A stretch of DNA of 40,384 nucleotides from NCBI GenBank assembly GCA_046704785.1, contig JBJKRF010000009.1:1-40384 (forward strand), read 5' to 3'. This DNA comes from JBJKRF01 sp046704785. GTDB lineage: Bacteria; Chloroflexota; Anaerolineae; Anaerolineales; Villigracilaceae. The notes under the pieces are model-generated. The model was not told the origin of the DNA. It worked only from the letters and a program-made list of their open reading frames with translations, and ran no database searches. The position numbers were made by a program, and so were the translations under genes. Shown here piece by piece: positions 1 through 8,655 of the stretch (positions are counted from its first letter, which is position 1; every line of letters starts with the position of its first letter).

Positions 1-27
1 GGGGGGGCCCCCCCGACGCGCCCCCCC
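1..27. other. Homopolymer G/C runs at window edge
   Basis: The window opens with seven G, seven C, a short GACGCG linker and seven more C. Nothing else in the window looks like this. It is most simply a contig-end or sequencing artefact; a real G-quadruplex-like element cannot be excluded from sequence alone. Confidence 0.5.
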
Positions 28-61
28 ACACCTCCCCATAAATTTGATTCCCAGAGAACCC

Positions 62-91
62 AAAAAAGAGCCTGAATTCAGGCTCTTTTTT
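62..91. terminator. Bidirectional terminator after the AP-endonuclease-like gene
   Basis: A perfect 30-base palindrome: a GAGCCTG stem arm and its complement flanked by six A on one side and six T on the other. It works as an intrinsic terminator in both directions and lies 20 bases past the stop of the minus-strand gene at 112-957. Confidence 0.85.
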
Positions 92-111
92 GTCGTTGCG
101 CTTTACGTCGT

Positions 112-957
112 TTATGCGCTGATTTCCTGCCAGATTGTTTTCATGTAGAGCGCATCGTCTTCCATGGCAGGACTCTCGCACAGGATGCGTCCGCCGCAAC
201 CAAACGCCTTCAGCGCGCGGAAGAGTCCGCGCAAATCCAGGTCGGATTCCGCCAAGGGGACGTGATTCTTCTCGCCTTTCGGGCCGTATTCGATTCCCGA
301 AAGATGGATGTGCAGGCCTTTGAGCGCCTCGTCGCCCAATGCTTTGCCGTACTTCCGCAATCGTTCGGACCATTCCTCGTATGAATTGACCGTTCCATCG
401 CCGGCGCGGGCGTGCAGGTGCGCAAAGTCGATGCAGGGCAACACGCCCTCGATGGATTTTGCCATTTCCAGCGTATCTTCCAGCGAACCCAGCATGGCGC
501 TTTTGCCCATCGTCTCCGGGCGCAATCGGGTTGGGTTGCCGGCTGCACGCAGTTCGTCCACGCAGGCTTTCAGGCGCGGGATCGCCACAGCCAGCACCTC
601 CTGTGGGGGATTTCCGAAATAGGAGCCGGGGTGGAAGATGATGTCCGTCGCGCCGGCCAGGTTCCCATAGGTGGCGGCGTCCATCAGCCGTTGGCGCGAC
701 TTGGGCCACTCGTTCTCGTCGGCGTTCAAATTGATGAAATAAGGTGCATGCACGCTGATCGTTATATCCTGCTCATGGGCCGCAGCTTTGATGGCGGCGC
801 ACGTTTCTTCCGAGACGCGCACGGCGCGCACCCAGCCAAGTTCCAGCGCCTCCAGCCCGATGGATTTGCCAAACTGGATTGCGCCTACGGAACCGCCCGG
901 CTTTTTGGGCGTCTTCGATGGCGAACCCACGGTGCCAAAGCGAAACGAAAGTGCCAT
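112..957 (-). CDS. AP endonuclease family 2 (endonuclease IV-like) TIM-barrel protein
   Basis: A 281-residue protein of the Nfo/xylose-isomerase-like TIM-barrel superfamily. Family enzymes cut DNA 5' to abasic sites using a trinuclear zinc centre. Metal-ligand candidates occur in the expected order: H in SVHAPY, H in IIFHPGS, E in RPETMGK, D and H in CIDFAHLHAR, H in GLHIHLSG, H in EKNHVPL, and E near the end in ILCESP. The RPETMGK and EKNHVPL motifs differ from the E. coli forms and look closer to archaeal-type members, so the exact substrate is uncertain. The ATG at 957 is chosen because GGAGGAG sits just upstream; a TTG at 969 would lie inside that ribosome binding site. The gene follows dgkA by 12 bases and ends at a strong terminator. 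Confidence 0.75.
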   Translation of the reverse strand: MALSFRFGTVGSPSKTPKKPGGSVGAIQFGKSIGLEALELGWVRAVRVSEETCAAIKAAAHEQDITISVHAPYFINLNADENEWPKSRQRLMDAATYGNLAGATDIIFHPGSYFGNPPQEVLAVAIPRLKACVDELRAAGNPTRLRPETMGKSAMLGSLEDTLEMAKSIEGVLPCIDFAHLHARAGDGTVNSYEEWSERLRKYGKALGDEALKGLHIHLSGIEYGPKGEKNHVPLAESDLDLRGLFRALKAFGCGGRILCESPAMEDDALYMKTIWQEISA

Positions 958-969
958 TTTCTCCTCCAA

Positions 970-1356
970 TCAGAAACCAAGCAGCGTTGTGGCGCGCATC
1001 CATAACGGCGGCCCCAATACCAGCAGGCCCGCGATGACGGCTGCGCCGGCGGCGATCAGCACGGCGGCAGCGCCGACATCCTTGCCTACCTTTGCCAGCG
1101 GGTGGTGCATGGGGCTGGCCAGGTCGACCACGGCTTCGATGGCAGTGTTGAAGAATTCCGCTGCCCAGACCATAGCGATGACCAGCACCAGAATGGCCCA
1201 ATCGTGGGTGTTGAGCCCCAGCCAGAGTCCCAACGCGACGACGGCCACCGTCACGATAGCGTGTATCCAGGCATTGCGCTGCGTACGCAGCACGTACCAC
1301 CAGCCGTTGAAGGCGTGTTGAAAAGAGCGCAGCCGCGCGGCCAGGAACTCGCGCAT
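970..1356 (-). CDS. dgkA: Diacylglycerol/undecaprenol kinase family protein
   Basis: A 128-residue integral membrane protein of the prokaryotic DagK family, which phosphorylates diacylglycerol or undecaprenol at the inner membrane. The family signature is intact in EFFNTAIEAVVD, where the E, N and second E are catalytic and metal-binding. Three hydrophobic segments follow the family topology (about residues 30-47, 52-70 and 95-117). The ATG at 1356 overlaps the TAA of ybeY by one base (TAATG) and has GGAGG upstream, so translation is probably coupled. Next to ybeY and pgpH this matches the Firmicutes-type cluster, where Gram-positive members prefer undecaprenol; the substrate here is inferred. 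Confidence 0.88.
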   Translation of the reverse strand: MREFLAARLRSFQHAFNGWWYVLRTQRNAWIHAIVTVAVVALGLWLGLNTHDWAILVLVIAMVWAAEFFNTAIEAVVDLASPMHHPLAKVGKDVGAAAVLIAAGAAVIAGLLVLGPPLWMRATTLLGF

Positions 1357-1814
1357 TATTCCTCCTGCACCTGGATGTGGCCGAGTCCCAGTTGCGCCAG
1401 AATCTGTTCCTGGGCGGCCCACATGCGCGCTTTCTCGTCGGATTCGGCGTGGTCGTGGCCCATCAGGTGTAGCACGCCGTGCACCACCAACAACTGGACT
1501 TCGGCCTCGGCGGGATGCCCGGCTGCGGCGGCTTGCTGCGCGGCGCGCGGTACGGAAATCAGGATGTCGCCCAGGTACCGGACGTTCGTCTGCGGGTCGC
1601 TTTCGTCCGATGGGAACGAGAGCACGTCCGTCGGGGCGTCCATCCCCAGGTAGTCGCGGTTCAGCACCTGCAGGCGTGAGTCGTCTGTCAGCACAATGGT
1701 CAGGTCGGCTTCCGGGTCTGCTCCCTGATGTGCCAGCGCTGCACGCGCGGCCATTTCCACCAGTCCTTCGGCAATATCGGGCGTGAGCTTTTTGTCCTTA
1801 TCGATAAAGATCAT
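1356..1814 (-). CDS. ybeY: YbeY endoribonuclease (rRNA maturation factor)
   Basis: A 152-residue single-domain protein of the UPF0054/YbeY family, a zinc-dependent endoribonuclease involved in 16S rRNA 3'-end maturation and ribosome quality control. The diagnostic metal motif is complete: HGVLHLMGHDH with H112, H116 and H122. Length is normal for the family. Its ATG at 1814 overlaps the stop of pgpH as ATGA, and its stop overlaps the dgkA start, giving a tightly coupled pgpH-ybeY-dgkA run. Confidence 0.96.
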   Translation of the reverse strand: MIFIDKDKKLTPDIAEGLVEMAARAALAHQGADPEADLTIVLTDDSRLQVLNRDYLGMDAPTDVLSFPSDESDPQTNVRYLGDILISVPRAAQQAAAAGHPAEAEVQLLVVHGVLHLMGHDHAESDEKARMWAAQEQILAQLGLGHIQVQEE

Positions 1815-3949
1815 TGCTTTTCTTCCTCCTGGTGAGGAAGCGGGGTGGTGGGCGTCTCGGTGCTGGCGGCTTTGGTGTCTTTTGGATACTGGATGCGGGG
1901 ATGGTAGACGCCTGCCAGCGTGGTGGTGAACGAATCCATGATGAGGGTCAGGTCCTTGAGGGTCAGGCGTGTTTCGGCCAGTTGGCCCTCCTTCTGGCAG
2001 AAATCGACCGCTTTCTGTACCAGCGAGCGGATGTCGCTTTCGTTGCGCGGGCGCATGGAGCGCGCACGCGCCTCCACGTTATCGGCCAACATGAGGAGAG
2101 CCGTCTCGCGCGAGCGCGGGCGCGGGCCGGGGTAGCGGAACTTCGACGAGTCAACCTTCGACACGTCGCCGCCCGTGGCTTCGACGGCTTTGGTGTAATG
2201 GTAACGCGCCAGCAGGGTGCCATGATGTTCGAGCATGAAGTCTTGCAGGCGGCGGGGTAGGCGATTCTTGCGCGCCAGTTGCACTCCGTCCAGCACGTGC
2301 CGGATAACAGACTGCGCGGCTTCCTCCGGCGGAATGTCGTCGTGCGGGTTGAGGCTGTCTTGCATCTGGTTTTCGATAAAGAAGGATGGATTCAAGGCTT
2401 TGCCCACGTCGTGGTAAAGGGCGCCCACACGCATCAACAAGGTATCGATGCCCAGTTTTTCGGCGGCCTGTTCGGCCAGATTGGCAACCTGCAGGCTGTG
2501 TTGGTAGGTGCCCGGCGCGTTGCGCAGGAAAAATTGTAGCAAGGGCGCATCGGGCCGCGAGATGTCCAACAGGCGCAGGGGGGTAGTCAGGCCCAGGAAT
2601 TCTGCCAACAAATACTGAAGGAGCAAGGCGATACTGGCGGACGCGAATCCGTTGAGGGTGGCAGCGCCGATCAGCGTTAGATACCCTACCCAGTCGAGCG
2701 AACCACCCGGCAGCCGGTAGGCCGTTACCACGGCCGCGCCGGCCACCGAAGCGACCAATGCTGCCCAAAGAAACGAGGCAAACCGGTGGGCGCGTCCCAG
2801 CGACAGGACAGCCGTCATCGAGACGATCATGTAAAAGAGCGTCAGGTCGAATGCGCCCGACAGGTCGTAACCGGCCAGGATGCTGATCACAATCGAGAGG
2901 ATCAGCCCGGCATCGGGGCCGAACAACGTGGCAATCAGCAACGCGAAGGCCGGCAGCGGAAAGATGTACGGAATAATCGTCCGGTTGGGAATGACGAGCC
3001 GTGTCGACCACAAGAAAACCAGGAACAACAGCGCCACCAGAATCAGGCTGCGGCTATCATTGTAATAGTTGGGACGGCGGTGGCGGAAATACATTCCCAG
3101 GAAGCCCATCACGATGGTGATCAAGGCGATGGTGCCCAGGTAATCCAAGCTGAGATCGCGTGGATGCACCAGCCCCATATTTTGCAGCGCTTCGATATCT
3201 GCATCGCTGAGCACCTGGCCGCGTTGGATAACCAGCTCGCCGGCCACGTAGCGCTGAGTCACCGGCTGGACGGCGTCGCGCGCCTGCTGACGGGCGGCGT
3301 CGGTTAGGTCCTGGCTGAAGAAGCTATTTGCCACAATGAACGGACGCACCAATTCGGTGACGACGTTGGCCTGTTCTTCTGTCAGCGTCAGGCTCACCAT
3401 CGATGGCATGCTGCGGCGCACACTGTCGAGGTTGGTATCCCGAATTGGGCTGCGCAAGACAAGCTCCAGCACGTTGAGCGCATCCTGTTGGACGGCGTCC
3501 CAGCGCGTATCGGAAAAATTCAGGATGCTATCCAGTGTGTCGGAGTCGAACTGTACATCGGTGATCGCCAACAGGTCGGCGCGCTTCTGGTCGCTTGTTC
3601 CAAAGCTGTCGGCGCGCACGTTTGCAATGTAACTTAACACCGTGCGCAGGCGGTCGAGCTGTCGACGCGCTACTGCCGGGTCGGGGGGGGTATAGACCGG
3701 CGAAACGGCGCGCGCCGCCGAGTCTCGCGCCAGGTTGGTGCGCACGTCGCTGACGTATTCAACGTCTTGGGGCGCCTGCACATCCTGCGGAGCTACCTCG
3801 CCTGCATGTAGCGTCAGGCTATCGGGACGTAGCGAAACCGGCGTCACCAGCGCGAAATAGGTGGCGACCCCCGTCACGACCAGCAACAGGAATGCCAGTA
3901 AGTCGTGACGATTGAAACGTTGCCTGAAGGGAGGAGTATCAGGAGCCAC
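1811..3949 (-). CDS. pgpH: PgpH-type membrane HD phosphohydrolase (c-di-AMP phosphodiesterase family)
   Basis: About 712 residues in the PgpH/YqfF architecture: a first membrane helix, a long extracytoplasmic 7TMR-HDED domain (about residues 40-270), a seven-helix membrane block (about 275-470) and a cytosolic HD domain. HD ligands are visible as H in GTYQHSLQVA, HD in ALYHDVGK, H in EEAAQSVIRH, H in LEHHGT and D in LMLADNVEAR. Characterised relatives hydrolyse cyclic di-AMP to pApA; no cyclase gene for c-di-AMP is in the window. The start is unclear: no good ribosome binding site is seen. GTG at 3949, four bases after the yqeY stop, is chosen; a GTG at 3985 inside yqeY keeps the same frame. 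Confidence 0.9.
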   Translation of the reverse strand: MAPDTPPFRQRFNRHDLLAFLLLVVTGVATYFALVTPVSLRPDSLTLHAGEVAPQDVQAPQDVEYVSDVRTNLARDSAARAVSPVYTPPDPAVARRQLDRLRTVLSYIANVRADSFGTSDQKRADLLAITDVQFDSDTLDSILNFSDTRWDAVQQDALNVLELVLRSPIRDTNLDSVRRSMPSMVSLTLTEEQANVVTELVRPFIVANSFFSQDLTDAARQQARDAVQPVTQRYVAGELVIQRGQVLSDADIEALQNMGLVHPRDLSLDYLGTIALITIVMGFLGMYFRHRRPNYYNDSRSLILVALLFLVFLWSTRLVIPNRTIIPYIFPLPAFALLIATLFGPDAGLILSIVISILAGYDLSGAFDLTLFYMIVSMTAVLSLGRAHRFASFLWAALVASVAGAAVVTAYRLPGGSLDWVGYLTLIGAATLNGFASASIALLLQYLLAEFLGLTTPLRLLDISRPDAPLLQFFLRNAPGTYQHSLQVANLAEQAAEKLGIDTLLMRVGALYHDVGKALNPSFFIENQMQDSLNPHDDIPPEEAAQSVIRHVLDGVQLARKNRLPRRLQDFMLEHHGTLLARYHYTKAVEATGGDVSKVDSSKFRYPGPRPRSRETALLMLADNVEARARSMRPRNESDIRSLVQKAVDFCQKEGQLAETRLTLKDLTLIMDSFTTTLAGVYHPRIQYPKDTKAASTETPTTPLPHQEEEKQ

Positions 3950-3953
3950 AGAG

Positions 3954-4400
3954 CTAGCTTTGCAGCACTTCCCGCACTGCTGCACTGATCTGGTCGCCGG
4001 GCGCGCGCCCGGCGATCTTTGGCATCAGCACTTTCATCACTTTGCCCATATCTGAGGGGGCGCTTGCGCCGGTTTCGGCGACGGCGGCCTGTACCAGTGC
4101 ACGCAGTTCATCGGCGCTCAACCCTTTGGGTAGGAAGGTGGAAAGCTCTTCAATTTCCTTCTGCGCCTCGGCCACCAGGTCGTTGCGACCGACTTTTTCG
4201 GCTTCCTCGATCGACTCTTTGCGCATCTTGACTTGTTTTTGCAGGATGGCCAGCACCGTGGGCTCGTCGAGCGTGGTGCGCTGGTCGACCTCGGCTTGCT
4301 TGATGGCGGCCAATGCCATGCGGATTGTCCCTTTGCGCACTTCGTTGCCAGACTTCATTGATTCTTTGAGGGCTTCATATAATTGAGTTTTTGTGTCCAT
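3954..4400 (-). CDS. yqeY: GatB/YqeY domain-containing protein
   Basis: A 148-residue helical protein matching stand-alone YqeY, which resembles the C-terminal tRNA-contacting region of GatB. The N-terminal half (MDTKTQLYEALKESMKSG, then TIRMALAAIKQAE) and the C-terminal tail domain (DMGKVMKVLMPKIAGRAPG) are typical. The role is presumed to be in tRNA-dependent amidation or tRNA binding but is not firmly established. The ATG at 4400 fits the family length; there is no Shine-Dalgarno in front of it, but a perfect TATAAT lies seven bases upstream. First gene of the yqeY-pgpH-ybeY-dgkA unit. Confidence 0.9.
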   Translation of the reverse strand: MDTKTQLYEALKESMKSGNEVRKGTIRMALAAIKQAEVDQRTTLDEPTVLAILQKQVKMRKESIEEAEKVGRNDLVAEAQKEIEELSTFLPKGLSADELRALVQAAVAETGASAPSDMGKVMKVLMPKIAGRAPGDQISAAVREVLQS

Positions 4401-4407
4401 GGGTTCG

Positions 4408-4413
4408 ATTATA
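4408..4413 (-). promoter_or_regulatory. -10 element, probable leaderless promoter of yqeY
   Basis: TATAAT on the minus strand, separated from the yqeY ATG by seven bases (CGAACCC). Initiation 6-8 bases past a -10 element would put the transcript start at the start codon. No Shine-Dalgarno and no clear TTGACA at the usual distance. Confidence 0.6.
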
Positions 4414-4520
4414 ACCTTTGCAAGTTGACAAAATAGGGGTTCTTTGGGATTTTTGTGAGAATGGAATCGGCCCCCATTCAGGGAATTCCCGTAAAGGGGA
4501 AATCTTACCAAAAGGAGGAA

Positions 4521-5138
4521 TTATTCCTGCCCCAGGAAGGCCGCCCACGAGGCGTGATCCAGTTCCTGGCAGATGCGCTCGAACTCGACCTGTGTCCGTT
4601 TTCGTGCGGCGACGAAAGCCGCAGCGAAGCCCGGACGTGACGGATCGTCTTTGTTCATCTGGGCGTGCGAATCCTGCGGCAGCAGCGGCGCAACCCACGC
4701 CCGTAGCGCCGGGACGAATGCCAGGGCCTCCAGCGGGTAGTAGAGCCGCCCGGAGCGTAGCTGCGGGCTCTGAAGCAGGTCCACCGCCAGCGGGTCGATT
4801 TGAGCGGCGTCCTCGTTGGGGTGAAGCGCTTGCCAATGTTCGACGTAATTGCTGTGGGCGTAGAAATCCTGTACGGCGTGCGTTAACCGTCCGAAGGCGG
4901 CGCGGGCTTGCGGCGCTTGCCCGTCTGCCAGGGCGGTCAGCAACAGAGCGTGTTGTTCTGCAACATAGGCGTCGCCGGCGGCAAAACGATTGTCATCGTA
5001 GTGGAAGTGCGCATGGCTCACCTGGTAGCGCAGCGCGTCCTGCCCGAAATTGGCGGCCAACACTTGTTGAAGCGCGCGTGGGCCGAAGTCGCCGCCTATC
5101 GCTTCGACGGTGATCTCGCGGTGGTAGCGGCGTTGCAT
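4521..5138 (-). CDS. Zinc-dependent phospholipase C / HET-C-like protein
   Basis: A 205-residue mainly helical protein. The segment RLTHAVQDFYAHSNYVEHW (about residues 84-102) and the earlier SHAHFHYDDNRF (about 41-52) match the histidine/aspartate pattern of zinc-dependent phospholipase C and HET-C-related proteins, where these residues bind metal. There is no signal peptide, unlike secreted phospholipases, so a cytosolic role is more likely. The function is not established for this subgroup. Its ATG overlaps the cyclase stop as TAATG, so the two genes are translationally coupled. Confidence 0.6.
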   Translation of the reverse strand: MQRRYHREITVEAIGGDFGPRALQQVLAANFGQDALRYQVSHAHFHYDDNRFAAGDAYVAEQHALLLTALADGQAPQARAAFGRLTHAVQDFYAHSNYVEHWQALHPNEDAAQIDPLAVDLLQSPQLRSGRLYYPLEALAFVPALRAWVAPLLPQDSHAQMNKDDPSRPGFAAAFVAARKRTQVEFERICQELDHASWAAFLGQE

Positions 5139-7918
5139 TATTTCAGACCTTGCAGCGCATACACGTCGACGGATTGCTCACGGCCTTTGACCGAGATCGC
5201 TTTGAGCGGCTGGGCCCTGACCGAATCTTTGACGATCTGGTAGGTGGCCTTGGTGATCAGAATTTGTCCGCGACGGGCGGCTGTCTGTAAACGCTGTGAG
5301 AGATTGACGGTATCGCCAATGGCGGTGTAGTTGAATAATTGCCGGGTGCCCACGTTTCCGACGATGGCCGGGCCGGTGCTGACGCCGATACGGAAAACGA
5401 GCTGATCCTCCGGGTTGGTGACTTTTCCGTTCGCTTCGGCGTTGTATTTCATGATGGCCAGTGCCGCCCGACAGGCGCGCAGCGCGTGATCGGGCTGCGA
5501 GTCGGGGCTGTTCCACAGAGCCATAACCGCATCGCCGATGAATTTGTCCAGTGTGCCTTCCTGTTCCAAAATAGCCTGGGCGGCCATATCGAAGTAGGCG
5601 TTCAGACGATTGAAGACCGTTTCTGGGCTGTGTTTCTCGCTGAACGAGGTAAAGCCGTTCAGGTCAGCGAACAAGATGGTGACGAGTTGTTGCGAGCCGT
5701 CCAGTTGCAGGTTCGAGGCGTCTGAGAGCAGTCGGTCGCGGACGCGCGGCGCGACTACGCGCCCGAACGTCTGGCGGATGCGTTCCCGCTCGGCTTCCAA
5801 CTGGCGGGTCTCCGTCAGGTCTTCGAAGACGAGGGTCGCGCCTTTGGTGGCGAGGTACGCGTCGCGCAGCGGTGTGGCCGACAGGCGCAGGTACAGGTCG
5901 CCGCGCGATGGGATGTGCGAGGCCAGTTCCTGATTTTGGGCAATTTCTCCGCTCTGGATGACGACGGCGGTCACTTCTTCGAGCGCCGGGAGCAGGCCGG
6001 GGAAGGCTTCTCGTAAGGATTTACCGATCAGCAGTTGGAGGGGCGTGCCCATGATGGTTTCGGCGGCGCGGTTAAAGAGAGTGATCTTCTGGTCGACATC
6101 GGTGGTAATGATGCCGGTGGCGATCGAGGCGAAGATATCGTCCATCAAGTTTTTCATTTCGCGCGTTTCTTCCAGCGTGCGGCGCAGGTTCTCGAACAGG
6201 CGCGCGTTTTCCAATGCCAGGGTGGACTGCCCTGCCACGGCCGTCAGGAATTCGAGGTCGTTGCTGGTGTAGGGCTCGCCGGAGCGCCGCCGCCCCAGCG
6301 CCAGGAATCCGATCAGACGACCCTCGTAAAGTAGCGGCACGAACGTCGAGCATTCCAGCCGCGCGAATGATGTCGCATCGGCTTCCAGCGCGGTGGGGAG
6401 TATCTCTTCGGGCGGAATCCACAGCGGAATTTTCGTCTCGCTTAAAAAGCGCGGCAGTGGCTCTTCGGGAGTAAAGAAGAAATCCACATCGCTATGGATG
6501 GCGTGCGGCAGGTAAGCCTTGCGCTCGTCGTCGTACAGGAAGACGACGAATTTTTCGGGCAGGAGCGCATCGCCCAGTTCCTCTTCCAGCAAGCGCAGCG
6601 TGCGCGTCAGGTCGGGGGTGATTACCAGGCTCTGCGAGAGGCGGGTGATTACGCGACGGTAGTCGGCATGTGAACGATAAAAGACCCGATCGATGCCGCG
6701 CTGGATCGAGTCGCGTAGTGGCTGAAAAGCGATGACCAGTACCAGCAGATAGCCAGCCACCAAAAACGGGTCGTCACTGTGGATGGTCTGGCTCAACAGC
6801 AGCGAAAGGCCTGCCAGGAGGGCGTAGAAAACCGTCAGCGCCACGCCCATTGTCAGCACATAGGTCAGGGCCCGGCTGAGCCAGCGATCCACATCCAGCA
6901 GGCGATAGCGTAGGATGGCGTACATCACCGAAAGCGGGAAAAAGACCAAAGGCGGGAAGAGCAATTCCGGACGAAATTCGGGAATGCTCCCGCCGAAGCC
7001 AATCGGGATCAGGTACAACACCAGGATCGGCAGGAATGCCAGGGTTGAGCCGAAGATGATGACGCGACTTTGCTGGCGTACGATCGCCGAGCTTTTTCCC
7101 AGCATGCGTGCAACCAACGTCCCGAAAAAGGAAAAAGCACCGATGACATTCAAGGCGTACCCTGTTCGCCAGGAGGCAATGTAAGCGTAGGCATTGGATG
7201 GGAAGAGGATGTCGTGGGCGATGAACACATCTGCCAGGAGCGCCACCAAAAAGGGAATGTAGCGTAGGCGCGGCCAGCGTTCGACGAATTTCATTTCCAT
7301 CGGGAAGACCAAGGCCAGGTAACCCAGCGCTGCCGCCGAGAGCGGTAAACTCAACGACCACAGAATTAGCGCGTGGTGGCTGGTATTCATATCGAGGAAC
7401 GTAGTTGTGATGACGGACACGGCCGAAACGAAGATGACGAAAGCGTGCGTCGAGTGCAGTTCGGGACGGATACGGTAGGTCCACAGGCCAATGCCCAAGA
7501 AGGTCAGCCCCACCAGGTAGGGCGCCAGAAACAGGGACAGCAAATCGCGGAACTGAACGTGAACCGGTTGAATCTGCTGGCTCATTTCCCCCACGCCTCG
7601 CCGGAGGAACGTAGCCGTGACCGCCTGGAAACCGTTGGCCTGCATCAGGCCGTTCACCTGGGCGGTATCTTGAACCGCTTGGTTGTTGATGGACATCAAG
7701 CGGTCTGACCACAAAACTCCCGATTGGCGCGCCGGCCAACCCACGCCGTTGATCTCGCTGACCACATTATTGGGCTCCAGCAACATGCCGAGAAAAGGCG
7801 TGTGGTACCATGCCGAGGCCCAGAAAGGCGTCAGAATCAGCATGGCAGCCGCAAGCACGGCGTATCCCAGTGGGACGAGATGCGCCGGCCAGTTTTTACG
7901 AATCCGTGAGAAAAACAT
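5138..7918 (-). CDS. Multidomain membrane class III nucleotidyl cyclase (PDZ-like, TM, GAF, PAS)
   Basis: A 926-residue signalling protein. Order: a membrane helix (about 15-35), a short PDZ-like stretch (about 55-110), a block of membrane helices (about 130-400), a GAF domain (about 430-580), a PAS domain (about 590-720) and a C-terminal class III cyclase domain (about 735-915). Cyclase residues look active: metal Asp in LFADLNGF and FIGDAVM, substrate-selecting Lys in LDKFIGD and Thr in NYTAIGD, and the transition-state Asn and Arg in TVNLSQRL. A Lys plus Thr/Asp pair favours ATP, so the product is probably cAMP. The GGAGCAGGT leader and the -10 at 7946-7951 support the ATG at 7918. It is the first gene of a two-gene unit. 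Confidence 0.9.
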   Translation of the reverse strand: MFFSRIRKNWPAHLVPLGYAVLAAAMLILTPFWASAWYHTPFLGMLLEPNNVVSEINGVGWPARQSGVLWSDRLMSINNQAVQDTAQVNGLMQANGFQAVTATFLRRGVGEMSQQIQPVHVQFRDLLSLFLAPYLVGLTFLGIGLWTYRIRPELHSTHAFVIFVSAVSVITTTFLDMNTSHHALILWSLSLPLSAAALGYLALVFPMEMKFVERWPRLRYIPFLVALLADVFIAHDILFPSNAYAYIASWRTGYALNVIGAFSFFGTLVARMLGKSSAIVRQQSRVIIFGSTLAFLPILVLYLIPIGFGGSIPEFRPELLFPPLVFFPLSVMYAILRYRLLDVDRWLSRALTYVLTMGVALTVFYALLAGLSLLLSQTIHSDDPFLVAGYLLVLVIAFQPLRDSIQRGIDRVFYRSHADYRRVITRLSQSLVITPDLTRTLRLLEEELGDALLPEKFVVFLYDDERKAYLPHAIHSDVDFFFTPEEPLPRFLSETKIPLWIPPEEILPTALEADATSFARLECSTFVPLLYEGRLIGFLALGRRRSGEPYTSNDLEFLTAVAGQSTLALENARLFENLRRTLEETREMKNLMDDIFASIATGIITTDVDQKITLFNRAAETIMGTPLQLLIGKSLREAFPGLLPALEEVTAVVIQSGEIAQNQELASHIPSRGDLYLRLSATPLRDAYLATKGATLVFEDLTETRQLEAERERIRQTFGRVVAPRVRDRLLSDASNLQLDGSQQLVTILFADLNGFTSFSEKHSPETVFNRLNAYFDMAAQAILEQEGTLDKFIGDAVMALWNSPDSQPDHALRACRAALAIMKYNAEANGKVTNPEDQLVFRIGVSTGPAIVGNVGTRQLFNYTAIGDTVNLSQRLQTAARRGQILITKATYQIVKDSVRAQPLKAISVKGREQSVDVYALQGLK

Positions 7919-7945
7919 ACCTGCTCCTGCCTCGTTGGCAAATTC

Positions 7946-7951
7946 ATTATA
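7946..7951 (-). promoter_or_regulatory. -10 element of the cyclase promoter
   Basis: TATAAT on the minus strand, 27 bases before the cyclase ATG, leaving a short leader that includes a GGAG ribosome binding site. No convincing -35 hexamer at 16-18 bases. Confidence 0.5.
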
Positions 7952-8093
7952 CGCTAAAGGGCTCGTTTGTAGCGCAAGGCTCTTGGTAAATTAGCAGGCC
8001 GAAGTGGATTTGCGAGGAGACACATCCTCCACATCTACCCCGGCCACGGAAAATCTTAGAGAGCCTAAAAACGGAATTCGCCATTGTGGCGAG

Positions 8094-8099
8094 TATAAT
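8094..8099 (+). promoter_or_regulatory. -10 element, probable leaderless promoter of the adenosyltransferase gene
   Basis: TATAAT with seven bases (TAAATAT) between it and the ATG at 8107. The upstream stretch has no Shine-Dalgarno sequence. No clear -35 match. Confidence 0.6.
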
Positions 8100-8106
8100 T
8101 AAATAT

Positions 8107-8655
8107 ATGCCTTCCTTTTACACCCGCAATGGCGATGATGGCGAGACGGGCCTGCTTGGCGAAGGTCGTGTGCCGAAATCGGACAGCCGCATTGAAGCGT
8201 TGGGCGCAGTGGACGAGGCCAGCGCTGCTTTGGGTTTTGCCCGCGCCTTGAGCAAAGACGCGCAGACATCCCGCTTGTTGGTGACCGTTCAACGCGATCT
8301 CTACCATCTCATGGCCGAGGTGGGCGCCACGCCCGAAAACGCGGCTCGCTTCCGCAAGATCGATGACGCGCGCGTCAAATGGCTGGAACAGACCACCGAC
8401 ACGCTCAGTGCGGGAGTCAACCTGCCAAACGAGTTCATTCTCCCTGGTGAAACTGTCTCCAGCGCAGCCATGGCCCTGGCGCGCACCATCGTCCGGCGCG
8501 CGGAACGTCGCGTTGTTGCCCTGCTTCAGCAGGATGGTCTGCAAAATGCGGCTGTGGTGGCTTATCTCAATCGCCTCTCCTCGCTGTGCTTCGTCCTCGA
8601 ATTGTCGGAGAATCAGCACGGCGGCCAACCCACGCAACTTGCCAAAGACGAATGA
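8107..8655 (+). CDS. pduO: Cob(I)alamin adenosyltransferase, PduO type
   Basis: A 182-residue ATP:cob(I)alamin adenosyltransferase, making adenosylcobalamin from reduced corrinoid and ATP. The N-terminal ATP loop TRNGDDGETGLLGEGRVPK, the DSRIEALGAVDEASAALG helix, the RAERRVVAL helix and the C-terminal YLNRLSSLCFVLEL are all diagnostic of the PduO/MMAB family. The ATG at 8107 gives the standard N-terminus MPSFYTRNGDDG; a GTG at 8086 would lie upstream of and across the -10 element and is less likely. The stop overlaps the next gene as ATGA. No cobalamin riboswitch is visible upstream. Confidence 0.93.
   Translation: MPSFYTRNGDDGETGLLGEGRVPKSDSRIEALGAVDEASAALGFARALSKDAQTSRLLVTVQRDLYHLMAEVGATPENAARFRKIDDARVKWLEQTTDTLSAGVNLPNEFILPGETVSSAAMALARTIVRRAERRVVALLQQDGLQNAAVVAYLNRLSSLCFVLELSENQHGGQPTQLAKDE

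Noticed and set aside
8000..8106. Cobalamin riboswitch before the PduO-type gene
   Set aside because: The upstream stretch lacks a B12-box and the predicted transcript starts at the ATG, leaving no leader.
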